From: Streptomyces sp. NBC_00459
GTDB taxonomy: Bacteria > Actinomycetota > Actinomycetes > Streptomycetales > Streptomycetaceae
Assembly (NCBI RefSeq): GCF_036013955.1
Contig: NZ_CP107903.1
Coordinates: 4,340,001 to 4,404,000, forward strand
Length of the DNA stretch: 64,000 nt
Reading direction: 5' to 3'
Below the pieces are notes generated by a model. It ran no database searches and was not told the origin of the DNA. It saw only the letters and a program-made list of their open reading frames with translations. Both the position numbers and the translations under genes were made by a program. Numbering within the stretch: position 1 is the first letter of the stretch; each line of letters begins with the position of its first letter. Positions 31,156-39,386 of this stretch are shown piece by piece.

Positions 31156-31492
31156 GATGTGTTCCTCCTGGGAACCCGGGCTCGCGCCCCGGCTGCTGCT
31201 GGTCGGGTCAGTGTGCCGCGCCGACGAGGAGAGCGGGGAAGTTGATCATGACGGTCTGCCGTTTCGGGTCGTGGGGCTCCAGGACGCCGCCGTCGGTGAT
31301 GGACAGCCGGTCGCCTCGGACGGCGGTGGCGGAGGGTGAGGCGAGACCGCCACGGCATCACCGATCCGCCCGCGACGGGAACGGACCAGATGACGCCCCG
31401 AGGCCGGACCGGGAGGTCAGGCGAGAGGGGGCGGTGTTCGTCGAAGCCACGCCGCCGCTTTCGGACGGGTTCGAGTAAGCGAGGGGTGAACG
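31156..31492. other. Gene-poor stretch with a possible minus-strand remnant
   Basis: No intact gene is seen. On the minus strand 31340-31209 reads TAVRGDRLSITDGGVLEPHD, then PKRQTVMINFPALLVGAAH and a stop, without a start codon or ribosome-binding site. This may be the tail of a lost gene; I do not recognise the family. Confidence 0.3.
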
Positions 31493-32308
31493 TCAGTTCG
31501 GCATCCGGTTGAATCTGCGGACGATGCGGTCGAAGATCCGGGCCGGAAGGACGCGGTGAAGCACGCTGATGCTTGCGGCCGTCGAGCCGGCGGTGCGCCG
31601 CAGTTTCGGTTTCCTGCCGGTGGCCGCCGCGACGATCACCTTGGCCACGGCAGCGGGATCATCGCCGCCGCTGGTGTTTTTCGCCAGCACCTCGTCGAAG
31701 GTGCGCCGTCCCGCCGCGTACAGCGGCAACGGAGTGTCGCCCTGCACGCTGTGGTCCCCGAACGGGGTGTTGATCGGGCCGGGCTCGACCAGCAGGATCC
31801 GGACGCCGTGCTCGCGGACCTCGTGGTCCAGCGACCCGGAGTAGCCCTCGACCGCATGCTTGGTCGCGGTGTAGATGGCCATGAACGGGCTGGGGACGAA
31901 CCCGCTGAGGGAGGAGACGTTGATGACGCGTCCGCGCCGCTGAGCGCGCATGTGCGGCAGAACCGCCTTGGTCATCCGCATGATGCCGTAGACGTTGACG
32001 TCGAAGACCTCCTGCGTCCGCGCGACGGAGAACTCCTCGGCGGCGCCGTTGGCACCGACGCCGGCATTGTTGACCAGGACGTCGATGCGCCCGAACCGGT
32101 CGATCACCTGCTTGACCAGGGAGGCGACCGAATCGTCGCTGGTCACGTCGAGGTCGAGGTAGGTCACCCCGGCGGGTGCGGTGACCCGCGCGGTGTTGCG
32201 AGCGGTTCCGATCACCTCGAAGCCCGCCGCGGCGAAGGCGCGGGCCGTCTCCCTGCCGATGCCCGATGAGGCACCCGTCACGAGCGCCACCGGTTGAGTT
32301 GTCACCAT
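31493..32308 (-). CDS. Short-chain dehydrogenase/reductase
   Basis: 271 residues from the ATG at 32308 with GGGAGA five bases upstream; the longer open frame to 32734 belongs to a decayed gene. Classical SDR marks are the cofactor loop TGASSGIGRETA, VLVNNAGVGANG, the catalytic Ser in VINVSSLSGFV, and YTATKHAVEGYSG (Y-x3-K). The basic TARN after strand beta2 favours NADP(H). The upstream region carries direct and inverted CGTACG-type repeats that look like a TetR operator, and a TetR gene lies downstream on the same strand. Confidence 0.9.
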   Translation of the reverse strand: MVTTQPVALVTGASSGIGRETARAFAAAGFEVIGTARNTARVTAPAGVTYLDLDVTSDDSVASLVKQVIDRFGRIDVLVNNAGVGANGAAEEFSVARTQEVFDVNVYGIMRMTKAVLPHMRAQRRGRVINVSSLSGFVPSPFMAIYTATKHAVEGYSGSLDHEVREHGVRILLVEPGPINTPFGDHSVQGDTPLPLYAAGRRTFDEVLAKNTSGGDDPAAVAKVIVAAATGRKPKLRRTAGSTAASISVLHRVLPARIFDRIVRRFNRMPN

Positions 32309-32342
32309 TACGGTCTCCCTTGATTTTGAAGTACGCCCGATT

Positions 32343-32375
32343 GTCGTACGTTCGTATGTCTTACGTTCGTACGAC
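32343..32375. promoter_or_regulatory. Candidate TetR operator upstream of the SDR gene
   Basis: GTCGTACG (32343-32350) and CGTACGAC (32368-32375) form an inverted pair. TACGTTCGTA occurs twice in direct orientation (32347-32356, 32362-32371). It lies 35-67 bases upstream of the SDR start. Confidence 0.55.
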
Positions 32376-32382
32376 CATAGAG

Positions 32383-32733
32383 TGGTCGCCCGGTCGACGG
32401 CAAGTGGTCGCGTGATTCGCACACCAGCCGCGCCCAGTTCTGCTCCCTCGCCGACAGCTCGGCCCAGTCGCCGAAGGCCCGCCGCGGCCATCCTGATTCG
32501 GACGAGGACGTCCGAGCGCCGCCCCACGAAGATCGCCGGGACGCCGTCCATGGTGTCCAGCAGCGTCCGCAGATGGCCCGCACATGCCGGGCCCGGCCGG
32601 CCGGCTTCTTCTTCCTCTTCTGCTTCCTCTTCTGCTTCGACTTCGCCAGGTGCGTGAGGTGGACGTGCTCGGCGTCGCTCAGCCTGAGCGCGCCGGCCAG
32701 CTGCGCCAGCTCCTGGCGGCGCAGCCCCCACCA
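32383..32733 (-). pseudogene. Decayed MmyB-like XRE regulator
   Basis: Reading minus-strand from 32733: GLRRQELAQLAG, then directly ALRLSDAEHVHLTHLAK (the rest of the HTH is deleted), a Lys-rich insertion, then in another frame LRTLLDTMDGVPAIFVGRRS and DVLVRIRMAAA, then FGDWAELSAREQNWARLV in a third step. These are consecutive landmarks of the MmyB-like ligand domain (normally GLRREEVALLAG...LRLSDAERxHL...LLDxxxxxPAxVxGRRxDVLAxNxxAxALFGDW). At least two frameshifts and a deletion make it non-functional. Confidence 0.65.
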
Positions 32734-33187
32734 AGGAGGCCCTGGTGGCCGAGGCGGCTCAAACCGCTTTCGGGGAACGTGACCTGCTCCTGGCGTCGCT
32801 CGACACGACCCACGGAGGTCACGACACCGCGCGCGGCGCCTTCGTCGACTTCAATCTGTCGCCGAGCACCGCGACCAGCCCGGCACCGGTTGCCCCACCG
32901 CCGGATTCGCCGGGGACATGGCTCGCCAGTCCACAGCCGGGGAGTTGCGCGAAACGTACGCGGCCGGAGTCCGGGAATTCGCCGCGTGGATGTCCACCGA
33001 CGCCGACAACAGCCTTCCCGTGGTGGCCACCCTGGTCGGCGCGATCCTGCTCGCTCGGGCAACGGCGGGCACAGAGCTGCCGGAGAAGATCCTGGAGTCG
33101 ACCCACAAAGCCCTGACCGCACCACACGGGCCTCGACCCGGAATCCTGGAGACAGGGGCTGAGCGACGGGGATCCGACGCCACATAG
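32730..33187 (+). pseudogene. C-terminal fragment of a TetR-family regulator, frameshifted
   Basis: The plus strand reads TKEALVAEAAQTAFGERDLL, LASLDTTHGGHDTARGAFVD and FNLSP, then needs a one-base shift near 32863 to continue EHRDQPGTGCPTAGFAGDMA, RQSTAGELRETYAAGVREFA and LVGAILLARATAGTELPEKI. These are the helices of a TetR ligand domain with its GCPTA motif. The DNA-binding N-terminus is gone. The fragment begins where the divergent MmyB-like remnant also loses its N-terminus. Confidence 0.65.
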
Positions 33188-33365
33188 GCAGGCGATCGCC
33201 GGAATCCCAGCAGCACGCGGTGGCGGTAGCCTTCCGGCCGCCCGCCCCACCCCTCCGGCCAGGTCGGAACGGGCAGCGACAGCCGGATGACCTGCCGTTT
33301 GGGGATTCGGACCCTGACGCGGCCGAGGCCCCCGGATGGCCACCTGGGTGAGTCCGGGCCGCGCT

Positions 33366-33968
33366 TCAGCGAGGCAGCAGGACCTCGACCTGCCCCCGGA
33401 TGTCCTGCGCGATCTCCTCGACGCTCAAGGCGATGTTCACGCTCGCCGCCATGCTGAGCATCATCACGGCGGACACGATGTGTGCCAGCGTCGCGGCGTC
33501 GCGCTCCGTGACCCGTTCGTCCCGGCGCAGCACGGCGGCGACGGCCTCCTCGGTCTGCGCGACGATGGCGAGTGCCGCGCCGTGCCGGGGCTCCTCGGGG
33601 TCACCGAAGACCATCTCTCGCAGGTAGGTGCGTCCGTTGTCGATCTGGACGCGGTTGCACTCCACGATCGGCCGGACGATCGCCATCACCGCGTCCAGCA
33701 CGCCCGGGACGGCCTCGGCGTCCGCCCGGCCCTGCTCAAGTGCTTCGACGTACTTGGCGTTCTGCACAAGCAGGAGGAGTTCGCCCTTGGTCTTGGCATA
33801 GAGGAACAGGGTCCCGGTGCCGATGTCGGCCTTGTCGGCGATCTGCTGGGTCGTGACCTCTTCGACGCCGTGTTCGGCGAACAGTTCGGTGGCGGCAGCG
33901 ACGATGCGGTCGAATTTCTCCTGTTTGTTCCGCTCGCGCCGTCCGACCGACCGGGGGGCGACAGACAT
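33366..33968 (-). CDS. TetR-family regulator (paralogue of the one at 38014)
   Basis: 200 residues from the ATG at 33968 with GGAGGA six bases upstream. The HTH spans residues 15-60 (IVAAATELFAEHGVEEVTTQ, QIADKADIGTGTLFLYAKTK). The C-terminal domain has RPIVECNRVQIDNGRTYLRE and VFGDPEEP. It is clearly related along its length to the 38014-38637 protein. The divergent SDR gene at 34136 is the probable target, with dyads in the interval. Confidence 0.9.
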   Translation of the reverse strand: MSVAPRSVGRRERNKQEKFDRIVAAATELFAEHGVEEVTTQQIADKADIGTGTLFLYAKTKGELLLLVQNAKYVEALEQGRADAEAVPGVLDAVMAIVRPIVECNRVQIDNGRTYLREMVFGDPEEPRHGAALAIVAQTEEAVAAVLRRDERVTERDAATLAHIVSAVMMLSMAASVNIALSVEEIAQDIRGQVEVLLPR

Positions 33969-33993
33969 GGCGGTGTCCTCCAGGAGTAGATTC

Positions 33994-34027
33994 TGACTGT
34001 AGTCAGTTACGATTGCAGTCATAACTG
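33994..34027. promoter_or_regulatory. Dyads between TetR and divergent SDR genes
   Basis: TGACT-GT-AGTCA (33994-34005) and CAGTTA/TAACTG (34004-34009 and 34022-34027) overlap each other 26-59 bases upstream of the TetR start. They are candidate operators for the TetR protein. Confidence 0.5.
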
Positions 34028-34135
34028 CGCGGGCTCGAATGTGGCTCCGCTCATTATCCCACGGTCGGGCCAGGAGTCATCGCTCCGTCCGTGCACAGCC
34101 ACGCACTTCACATCCCCCTCGGAAAGAAGGAACCC

Positions 34136-34849
34136 ATGCCCTCCCTCGATGGAGCAGTCGTCCTCGTCACCGGCTCCAATGGCGGTATCGGCACCCACTT
34201 CGTCCACGAAGCCCTGGCACGCGGCGCCGCCAAGGTCTACGCCACCGCCCGTTCCCCCCGCGCCTGGGACGATGACCGCATCGTCCCCCTGACCCTTGAC
34301 GTCACCGACCGCGCGTCGATCGACGCGGCCGTCGCCGCCGCTGCGGATGTCACCGTGCTCGTCAACAACGCGGGCGCCATCCCGCCGAGCGCGAGCCTGC
34401 TGGACGTCACCGAGGCGGACATCCGGGCGAACATGGAGACGAACTTCTTCGGACCGGTCCTGCTCGCCCGCGCCTTCGCACCGATCCTCGCCGCCAAGAA
34501 GGGGTCGATCCTCATCGACGTGCACTCCGTTGCCAGTTGGTACGCCTTCGGCGGCGTCTACAGCGCGTCGAAGGCCGCACTGTGGTCGGCCACCAACTCG
34601 CTGCGCATCGAGTTCGCACCCATGGGCGTCCACGTGACGGGTGTGCACATGGGCTACGTCGACACCGACATGGCCGCGCACGCCGACGGACCCAAGATGC
34701 TGCCGACGCAACTGGTGACGACGGTCTACGACGCTGTCGAGGCCGGAGAACACGAGGTCCTGGCCGACGAGTTGACCAAGGGGGTCAAGGCGGCTCTGAG
34801 CGGTCCGGTCGAAGCGCTCTACCCGGACCTGCACCGCACGGACGCCTGA
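34136..34849 (+). CDS. Short-chain dehydrogenase/reductase
   Basis: 237 residues from the ATG at 34136, with AAGGA seven bases upstream. The cofactor loop is VTGSNGGIGTHFV, followed by DVTDRASIDAAVAAA, VLVNNAGAIPPS, the catalytic Ser in IDVHSVASWYAFG, and YSASKAALWSATN (Y-x3-K). An Arg after strand beta2 (TARSPRAW) favours NADP(H). The substrate is unknown. The start is divergent from a TetR regulator, a common arrangement in which the regulator represses the reductase until a ligand appears. Confidence 0.9.
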   Translation: MPSLDGAVVLVTGSNGGIGTHFVHEALARGAAKVYATARSPRAWDDDRIVPLTLDVTDRASIDAAVAAAADVTVLVNNAGAIPPSASLLDVTEADIRANMETNFFGPVLLARAFAPILAAKKGSILIDVHSVASWYAFGGVYSASKAALWSATNSLRIEFAPMGVHVTGVHMGYVDTDMAAHADGPKMLPTQLVTTVYDAVEAGEHEVLADELTKGVKAALSGPVEALYPDLHRTDA

Positions 34850-35052
34850 GCCTGAGCCTGAGCCTGTTCCTCGGTCCCGACGTGATCCCTTCAGGCCGGA
34901 AACCCATGATCCATCGCGTTCGAACAGTTGGCAGACCGGTGTCGCGAAGGGGTACACGATCGGGGCCGTCGAGCCGCGGATGACCTCGGCGGTCGATCCG
35001 GCAGCAGCCCGAGCAGCAGATCCGGCGGTCCCGCGTCGCATCTGCGCGCCGC

Positions 35053-35859
35053 TCACTCCTGGTAGCGCGGGAGGATCTCGCCGTTCTTGACGTAGGTGAG
35101 GGCGGCGGTGACGTCGTAGGCGTGGATCGCGGAGACCTGCGGTGCCAGTCGCTCGGACAGGCCCTGGATCACATCGCCCGCGAAGAAGGCGTCCCGTGCA
35201 GCGGTGTCGGTGAACCCGAGGCCGACCGAGGCGTGGAAGTGCTGGTCGTGAGGGTTGTCGTGGGCGACGTCCGGGGTGTCCCAGAGCTTTTCGATCCAGG
35301 GCAGGAACGTCTGCGTGCGCAGTTCCTTCAGTACTCCGGTGCCGGCGAGTGCGGGAGCGAGCTGCTCGTTGACGAACCTCCGGAAGGCGCCGGCGCCGAC
35401 CCCGTCTCTGCGGCGCAGGTAGATCAGCGCGCGGGCGCCGACCGTCTCTCCGGGGCCTGCGACGTCGTACCAGCGAGAGGAGTTCGGCGGGCCGGCGTAG
35501 AGCAGGGTGCGGCGGAACACGTTGATCTCGTCGGCGTAGGCCAGCTTCGTCTGCTTGCGCCCTTTCAGAGGTGCGAGCGCCGATCGGAAGGTGACTTCCG
35601 CGACGCCGTCGATCTTCCGGTCGGCGGGGATCGCTGTCTGGACCCCGCCGGTGGCCGGCCACAGGCCCGGGTTGTGCTCGGCGAGGTGGATCTGCCGGTA
35701 CTCCTCCAGGCCCGGGGTGGCGGAGATGATCCCCGAGTGCGGGCCCTTCCAGTGGTCCATGCCCCTCTGGCGGGGCTGGTCGGTGCGCACCCACAGCAGG
35801 ATCGAGGAGGTAAGGCGCTTCTTCACTTCAGGGGGTGCGACGGCCGGTGACGTACTCAT
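35053..35859 (-). CDS. EthD-like domain protein
   Basis: 268 residues from the ATG at 35859; a GTG at 35889 is possible. The N-terminal part has the EthD-like motif MDHWKGPHSGIISATPGLEE (short dimeric ferredoxin-like barrel). The second half repeats a related layout (DNPHDQHFHASVGLGFTDTA, SAIHAYDVTAALTYV), so it may be a fused two-barrel protein. EthD-type proteins accompany oxidative degradation or polyketide enzymes, with uncertain chemistry. It follows the hydrolase by 33 bases and belongs to the MDR-hydrolase-EthD operon. Confidence 0.6.
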   Translation of the reverse strand: MSTSPAVAPPEVKKRLTSSILLWVRTDQPRQRGMDHWKGPHSGIISATPGLEEYRQIHLAEHNPGLWPATGGVQTAIPADRKIDGVAEVTFRSALAPLKGRKQTKLAYADEINVFRRTLLYAGPPNSSRWYDVAGPGETVGARALIYLRRRDGVGAGAFRRFVNEQLAPALAGTGVLKELRTQTFLPWIEKLWDTPDVAHDNPHDQHFHASVGLGFTDTAARDAFFAGDVIQGLSERLAPQVSAIHAYDVTAALTYVKNGEILPRYQE

Positions 35860-35892
35860 GATGTTGCCCTGCTCTTCCTGGTCAGGCACTGG

Positions 35893-36759
35893 TCATCGGG
35901 CGAGGAACTCGACCGCCACGGGGGCGAACCGGTCGTGGTACTGGAAGATGCCGCCGTGCCCGGAGTCGGGGTAGATGATCAGCTCGCTGCCCTTGATGCG
36001 CAGGTGCAGGTCCTCCGACAGGACCGAGGGCACCATGCGGTCGTTGTCGCCGTTGGCGATCAGGGTGGGCTGTGTGATCGTCGACAGGTCGTCGGGGGTG
36101 GAGCGCCCCCACTTCTTGATCGCCTTCAGCTGTGTCTGGAACGCCTTGGTCCTGATGTCCGCGTCGCGGTCGACGGTGCGCTCCTTGAGCCGGTCGACGA
36201 ACGCGCGCGCGGCGGGCTTGCCGGTGGCGTTGCGGTTGAAGAACAGGAACTCCTTGGGGTCCGAGCGGGTCAGGGTGGCGCGCAGGATGTCCCAGTAGGT
36301 GACTCTGGCGACCTTGTCCATGTCCTTGCCGCCCTTGGGCCCGGTGCCGGTGAGGACAAGCTTGCGGACGAGCTCGGGGTGCTTGACCACCAGGGCCTGA
36401 GCGACCATGCCGCCGAGGGAGAAGGAGAAGACGTCGATCTTGTCGAACCCGAGTGCCCTGATGAAGGTGTAGGCGTCGTCGGCCATCGCCTCGACACTGT
36501 CCGGCACCTGACCGGTTGACGCCCCGACACCACGGTTGTCGAAGGCGATGACGTGACGGCCCTTCGCGATGGGATCGATGATGCGGGGGTCCCAGTTGTC
36601 CAGGGTCGCGGCGAGGTGGACGAAGAAGACGACGGGGATACCGCCCTTCGGGCCCAGCTCGCGGTAGGCGTAGGTGACGCCACCGGCGCTGACGGTGCGG
36701 GCCGGGGCCTTCGCGTAGGACGTGATGACGGCTTCGTTCGGGGTGTCGGTGCTGCTCAT
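35893..36759 (-). CDS. Alpha/beta-fold hydrolase
   Basis: 288 residues. The oxyanion-type loop is PVVFFVHLAATLDNWDP, the nucleophile elbow DVFSFSLGGMVAQAL (S-x-S-L-G-G), the acid NGDNDRMVP and the base DSGHGGIFQYH. There is no signal peptide. The VHLAATL in place of the common HG motif resembles ring-opening or epoxide-hydrolase-like members, but the substrate is unknown. It lies between the MDR and EthD genes in one probable operon under the divergent TetR at 38014. Confidence 0.88.
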   Translation of the reverse strand: MSSTDTPNEAVITSYAKAPARTVSAGGVTYAYRELGPKGGIPVVFFVHLAATLDNWDPRIIDPIAKGRHVIAFDNRGVGASTGQVPDSVEAMADDAYTFIRALGFDKIDVFSFSLGGMVAQALVVKHPELVRKLVLTGTGPKGGKDMDKVARVTYWDILRATLTRSDPKEFLFFNRNATGKPAARAFVDRLKERTVDRDADIRTKAFQTQLKAIKKWGRSTPDDLSTITQPTLIANGDNDRMVPSVLSEDLHLRIKGSELIIYPDSGHGGIFQYHDRFAPVAVEFLAR

Positions 36760-36774
36760 GGCGGATTCTCCTCG

Positions 36775-36860
36775 TGTGTTCTGTGTCGCGGTGTGTTCTG
36801 TGCCGCGGTGTGTTCGTGTCGCCCGTCGCGGTTGCGCCGGGTGAGCTGGGTCAGCCGGGT
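36775..36860. repeat. Tandem repeats in the MDR-hydrolase gap
   Basis: TGTGTTCTGTGTCGCGG at 36775-36791 is repeated with one change at 36792-36808 and partly again. Then GGGTGAGC-type units repeat at 36839-36873, partly into the end of the MDR gene. The repeats fill most of the 109-base gap. Confidence 0.6.
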
Positions 36861-36868
36861 GAGCCGGG

Positions 36869-37864
36869 TCAGCTGTTCGCGATGACGGCCTTGCCGCGGA
36901 TGCCGCCCTGGGACAGGGACCGCAGCGCCTGCGGGGTCTGGTCGAAGCCGACCACCTTTCCCACGACCGGGCGCACCACGCCCTGGTCGATGAGAGTGGT
37001 GATCTGGCGGAGCTGGTCGCCGCTGGCGCGCATGAACAGGAACTCGTACGTCACGCCGAGCTTCTTGGCCTGCCTGCGGATCTTGCCGCTCAGGGCTGCG
37101 ACCGCCAGGCGCATCAGCGGGTTCAGGCCGGCCTCGCGGGCGAACGCGGGGTCCGGGGGGCCGGAGATCCCGATGGCCTTGCCGCCGGGCTTGAGCACCC
37201 GCAGGGACTTGGCGAGGGTCTCCCCGCCGATGCTGTCCAGCACCAGGTCGTAGCCGGTCAGGAGCTGTTCGAAGTCCTGGGTGCGGTAGTCGATCACCGT
37301 GTCCGCGCCGAGCGCGCGCACGAAGTCCGCGTTGGAGCCGCTGGCGGTCGTGGCAACGTGCGCACCGAGGTGTGCGGCGAGCTGGATCGCGATCGAACCG
37401 ACCCCGCCGGCGCCGGCGTGGATGAGAACCTTCTGCCCGGGCCGCACCTTCCCGCGCTCCACCAGGGCCTGCCATGCCGTGAGCGCCGCCAGGGGCAGTG
37501 AGCCGGCCTCATCCATGTTGATCGAGGCGGGCTTGAGCGCCAGGTCGTCCTCCGCTACGGCGATGCGCTCGGCGAAGGTGCCGATGCGGTCCTGGTGGGG
37601 CCGGGCGTAGACCTCGTCCCCGGGCCTGAAGCCGCGAACCGCCGCCCCGACGCTGATGACGGTGCCCGCGACGTCGTTACCCAGGATCAGCGGCAGCTTG
37701 TAGGGCAGGACCTGCTTGAACTCACCGGCGCGGATCTTCTCGTCCAGCGGGTTCAGCCCGGCGGCCTCCACCCGCACCAGCACGTCGTGCTCCCCCACGG
37801 TGGGCTCGGGGACGTCCGCCTCCTGCAGCGGCTCCTTGTACTTGGTGACGACGAACGCTCTCAT
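36869..37864 (-). CDS. Zinc-independent MDR oxidoreductase (quinone/enone reductase-like)
   Basis: 331 residues from an ATG with GGAG about eight bases upstream. The GroES-like domain (PTVGEHDVLVRVEAAGLNPLD) is followed by ALTAWQALVERGKVRPGQKV and the nucleotide loop IHAGAGGVGSIAIQLAAHLG. The tail TLIDQGVVRPVVGKVVGFDQ closes the fold. NADPH is the likely cofactor. It is first in a three-gene minus-strand operon and divergent from TetR, with two operator-like dyads between. Confidence 0.9.
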   Translation of the reverse strand: MRAFVVTKYKEPLQEADVPEPTVGEHDVLVRVEAAGLNPLDEKIRAGEFKQVLPYKLPLILGNDVAGTVISVGAAVRGFRPGDEVYARPHQDRIGTFAERIAVAEDDLALKPASINMDEAGSLPLAALTAWQALVERGKVRPGQKVLIHAGAGGVGSIAIQLAAHLGAHVATTASGSNADFVRALGADTVIDYRTQDFEQLLTGYDLVLDSIGGETLAKSLRVLKPGGKAIGISGPPDPAFAREAGLNPLMRLAVAALSGKIRRQAKKLGVTYEFLFMRASGDQLRQITTLIDQGVVRPVVGKVVGFDQTPQALRSLSQGGIRGKAVIANS

Positions 37865-37962
37865 GGGGCGCCTCTCCTTGCCTTAGTCCCATTTATCCAG
37901 GTCTGAGACCAGGTCGGCCAATTCAGCACGACTTCCGGGGCCTCGCCTCGCTCGGTCAACCC

Positions 37963-37989
37963 GAGTACACTCAACTATGAGCGCACTCA
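37963..37989. promoter_or_regulatory. Operator-like dyads between MDR and TetR
   Basis: GAGT-AC-ACTC (37963-37972) and TGAG-CGCA-CTCA (37978-37989) stand 25-51 bases upstream of the TetR start. GGTCT-G-AGACC (37900-37910) is a third dyad on the MDR side. They are probable TetR binding sites. Confidence 0.55.
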
Positions 37990-38013
37990 GAATTATTGTC
38001 AAGGGAGGTCCCC

Positions 38014-38637
38014 ATGGGACGCGGTCACATGCCGATCGGGCGGCGCGAGCTGGCCAAACAGGCCAAGCGCGAGCGCATCATGACCGCGGCCCGCGAACTG
38101 TTCGCCGAACACGGCGTCAGCGGGGTCACGACGCAGCAGATCGCCCACCGGGCCGACGTCGCGATCGGGACGCTCTACCTGTACGCGTCCACGAAGGCCG
38201 AGTTGCTGATCATGGTGCAGAACGAGAAGTTCGCCGCTGCGATCGACGACGGCCTCGCCGCTGCGAACGCCGCCGTCGGGCTGGGCGTGCTGGAGCCGGT
38301 CGCCGCTCTCATCCGTCCCGTGGTGGAGTGCCTGAGGGAGCACATCGAGAACGGCCGCACATACCTGCACGAACTCGTCTTCGGCGACCCGGCCGAGCCC
38401 TACCGGCAGGCGGGTCTCACCCTTGCCGGCCGCCTTGAGGACGGCATCACCGGCCTGCTCACCCACAACGACTACATCGGTGCCGCCGACGCGGCAACGC
38501 TGGCGCGGGTGATCACCGCGATCATCCACATCAGCACCACCGCCACCGTGTACGTGCGCCGCAGCGCCGAAGCCGTCCTCGCCGACATCCGCGACCAGAT
38601 CCACGCCACCCTGGCGCCCCACCACCGCACGGCATGA
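38014..38637 (+). CDS. TetR-family regulator
   Basis: 207 residues from the ATG at 38014, with GGGAGG five bases upstream. The HTH reads RERIMTAARELFAEHGVSGV, TTQQIAHRADVAIGTLYLYA. The C-terminal domain has RPVVECLREHIENGRTYLHE and VFGDPAEP, closely similar to the protein at 33366-33968. It is divergent from the MDR-hydrolase-EthD operon, which it probably represses. Confidence 0.9.
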   Translation: MGRGHMPIGRRELAKQAKRERIMTAARELFAEHGVSGVTTQQIAHRADVAIGTLYLYASTKAELLIMVQNEKFAAAIDDGLAAANAAVGLGVLEPVAALIRPVVECLREHIENGRTYLHELVFGDPAEPYRQAGLTLAGRLEDGITGLLTHNDYIGAADAATLARVITAIIHISTTATVYVRRSAEAVLADIRDQIHATLAPHHRTA

Positions 38638-38754
38638 CCGCTCGCTCCACACCCCGACCGAGGTGGAGTAGGTCTTCAACGGCGGAAGCGCGACACCGTG
38701 GTGAACACCTACCAGGGCATGGTCCTGGCCACCCTCCCGAAGATCGGGAAGCGG

Positions 38755-39336
38755 TCAGTCCACGAACTCCTTGAGGGGCTCGGTGTCGAGGGTGATGTTC
38801 ACGGGGTCGGGGAGCTTGACGGTGGCGCCGAAAGGCAGCTTCTCCTCGTGCCGGTAGCGGCCGTTCGATGGCTGGTTGAACACCACAACCGAGCCGTCGT
38901 CGCGATCGATGAGCAGGTACACGGGGATACCGGCGGCCGCGTAGCCGTCGGGCTTGTCAACCCGGTCGCGCTGATGGGTGTCGGAGTCGTACGACGTGAC
39001 CTCGACGGCCATCAGAGCGCCCTCCGCCTCGGACCACTCGCCATGTCCTTTGAGGCTGCCCAGCGGGACGAGTACGCCATCGGCACGCGCACGCCCTTTG
39101 CGGTAGCGCTCCGTCTTCAGGCCACTCTCCGAGTGCAACCACAAATCAGGGCGATGCTGCATGCACACTCGCTGCAGCCACGCGATCATCTCGCGGTGGT
39201 TGCCGTCCGCCATGGGCTTGACCACGAGCTTCCCGTTGATGAATTCCAGCCACACGGTCTCCGGGGCATGGCGCTCCAGCTCCTCGAAGTCCTCGACGGA
39301 CATCTGCGGCCGGTGCTCGGTCATCCTTGGGCTCAT
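38755..39336 (-). CDS. Uma2-family (DUF820) putative endonuclease
   Basis: 193 residues from the ATG at 39336 with GGAGG upstream; an ATG four codons in is the alternative. Restriction-like marks are the Glu in EFINGKLVVKP, the Asp in RARADGVLVP and MAVEVTSYDSDTHQRDRVDK (E-V-x5-D...K), then GIPVYLLIDRDDGSVVVFNQ. The fold is a PD-(D/E)XK nuclease. Uma2 proteins are very abundant in Streptomyces and cyanobacteria, with no settled role. It is solitary. Confidence 0.85.
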   Translation of the reverse strand: MSPRMTEHRPQMSVEDFEELERHAPETVWLEFINGKLVVKPMADGNHREMIAWLQRVCMQHRPDLWLHSESGLKTERYRKGRARADGVLVPLGSLKGHGEWSEAEGALMAVEVTSYDSDTHQRDRVDKPDGYAAAGIPVYLLIDRDDGSVVVFNQPSNGRYRHEEKLPFGATVKLPDPVNITLDTEPLKEFVD

Positions 39337-39386
39337 GGCGTCGCCTCCTCGACTCCATCGTGCCCTGACCGGTACGTCCCGCACAC

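Noticed and set aside
31493..32734. 413-residue SDR
   Set aside because: The first 142 residues are a decayed MmyB-like gene. The ATG at 32308 has a good ribosome-binding site and gives a normal SDR length.
34019..35794. 591-codon minus-strand ORF
   Set aside because: It spans two real genes in another frame or strand, with no domain of its own.
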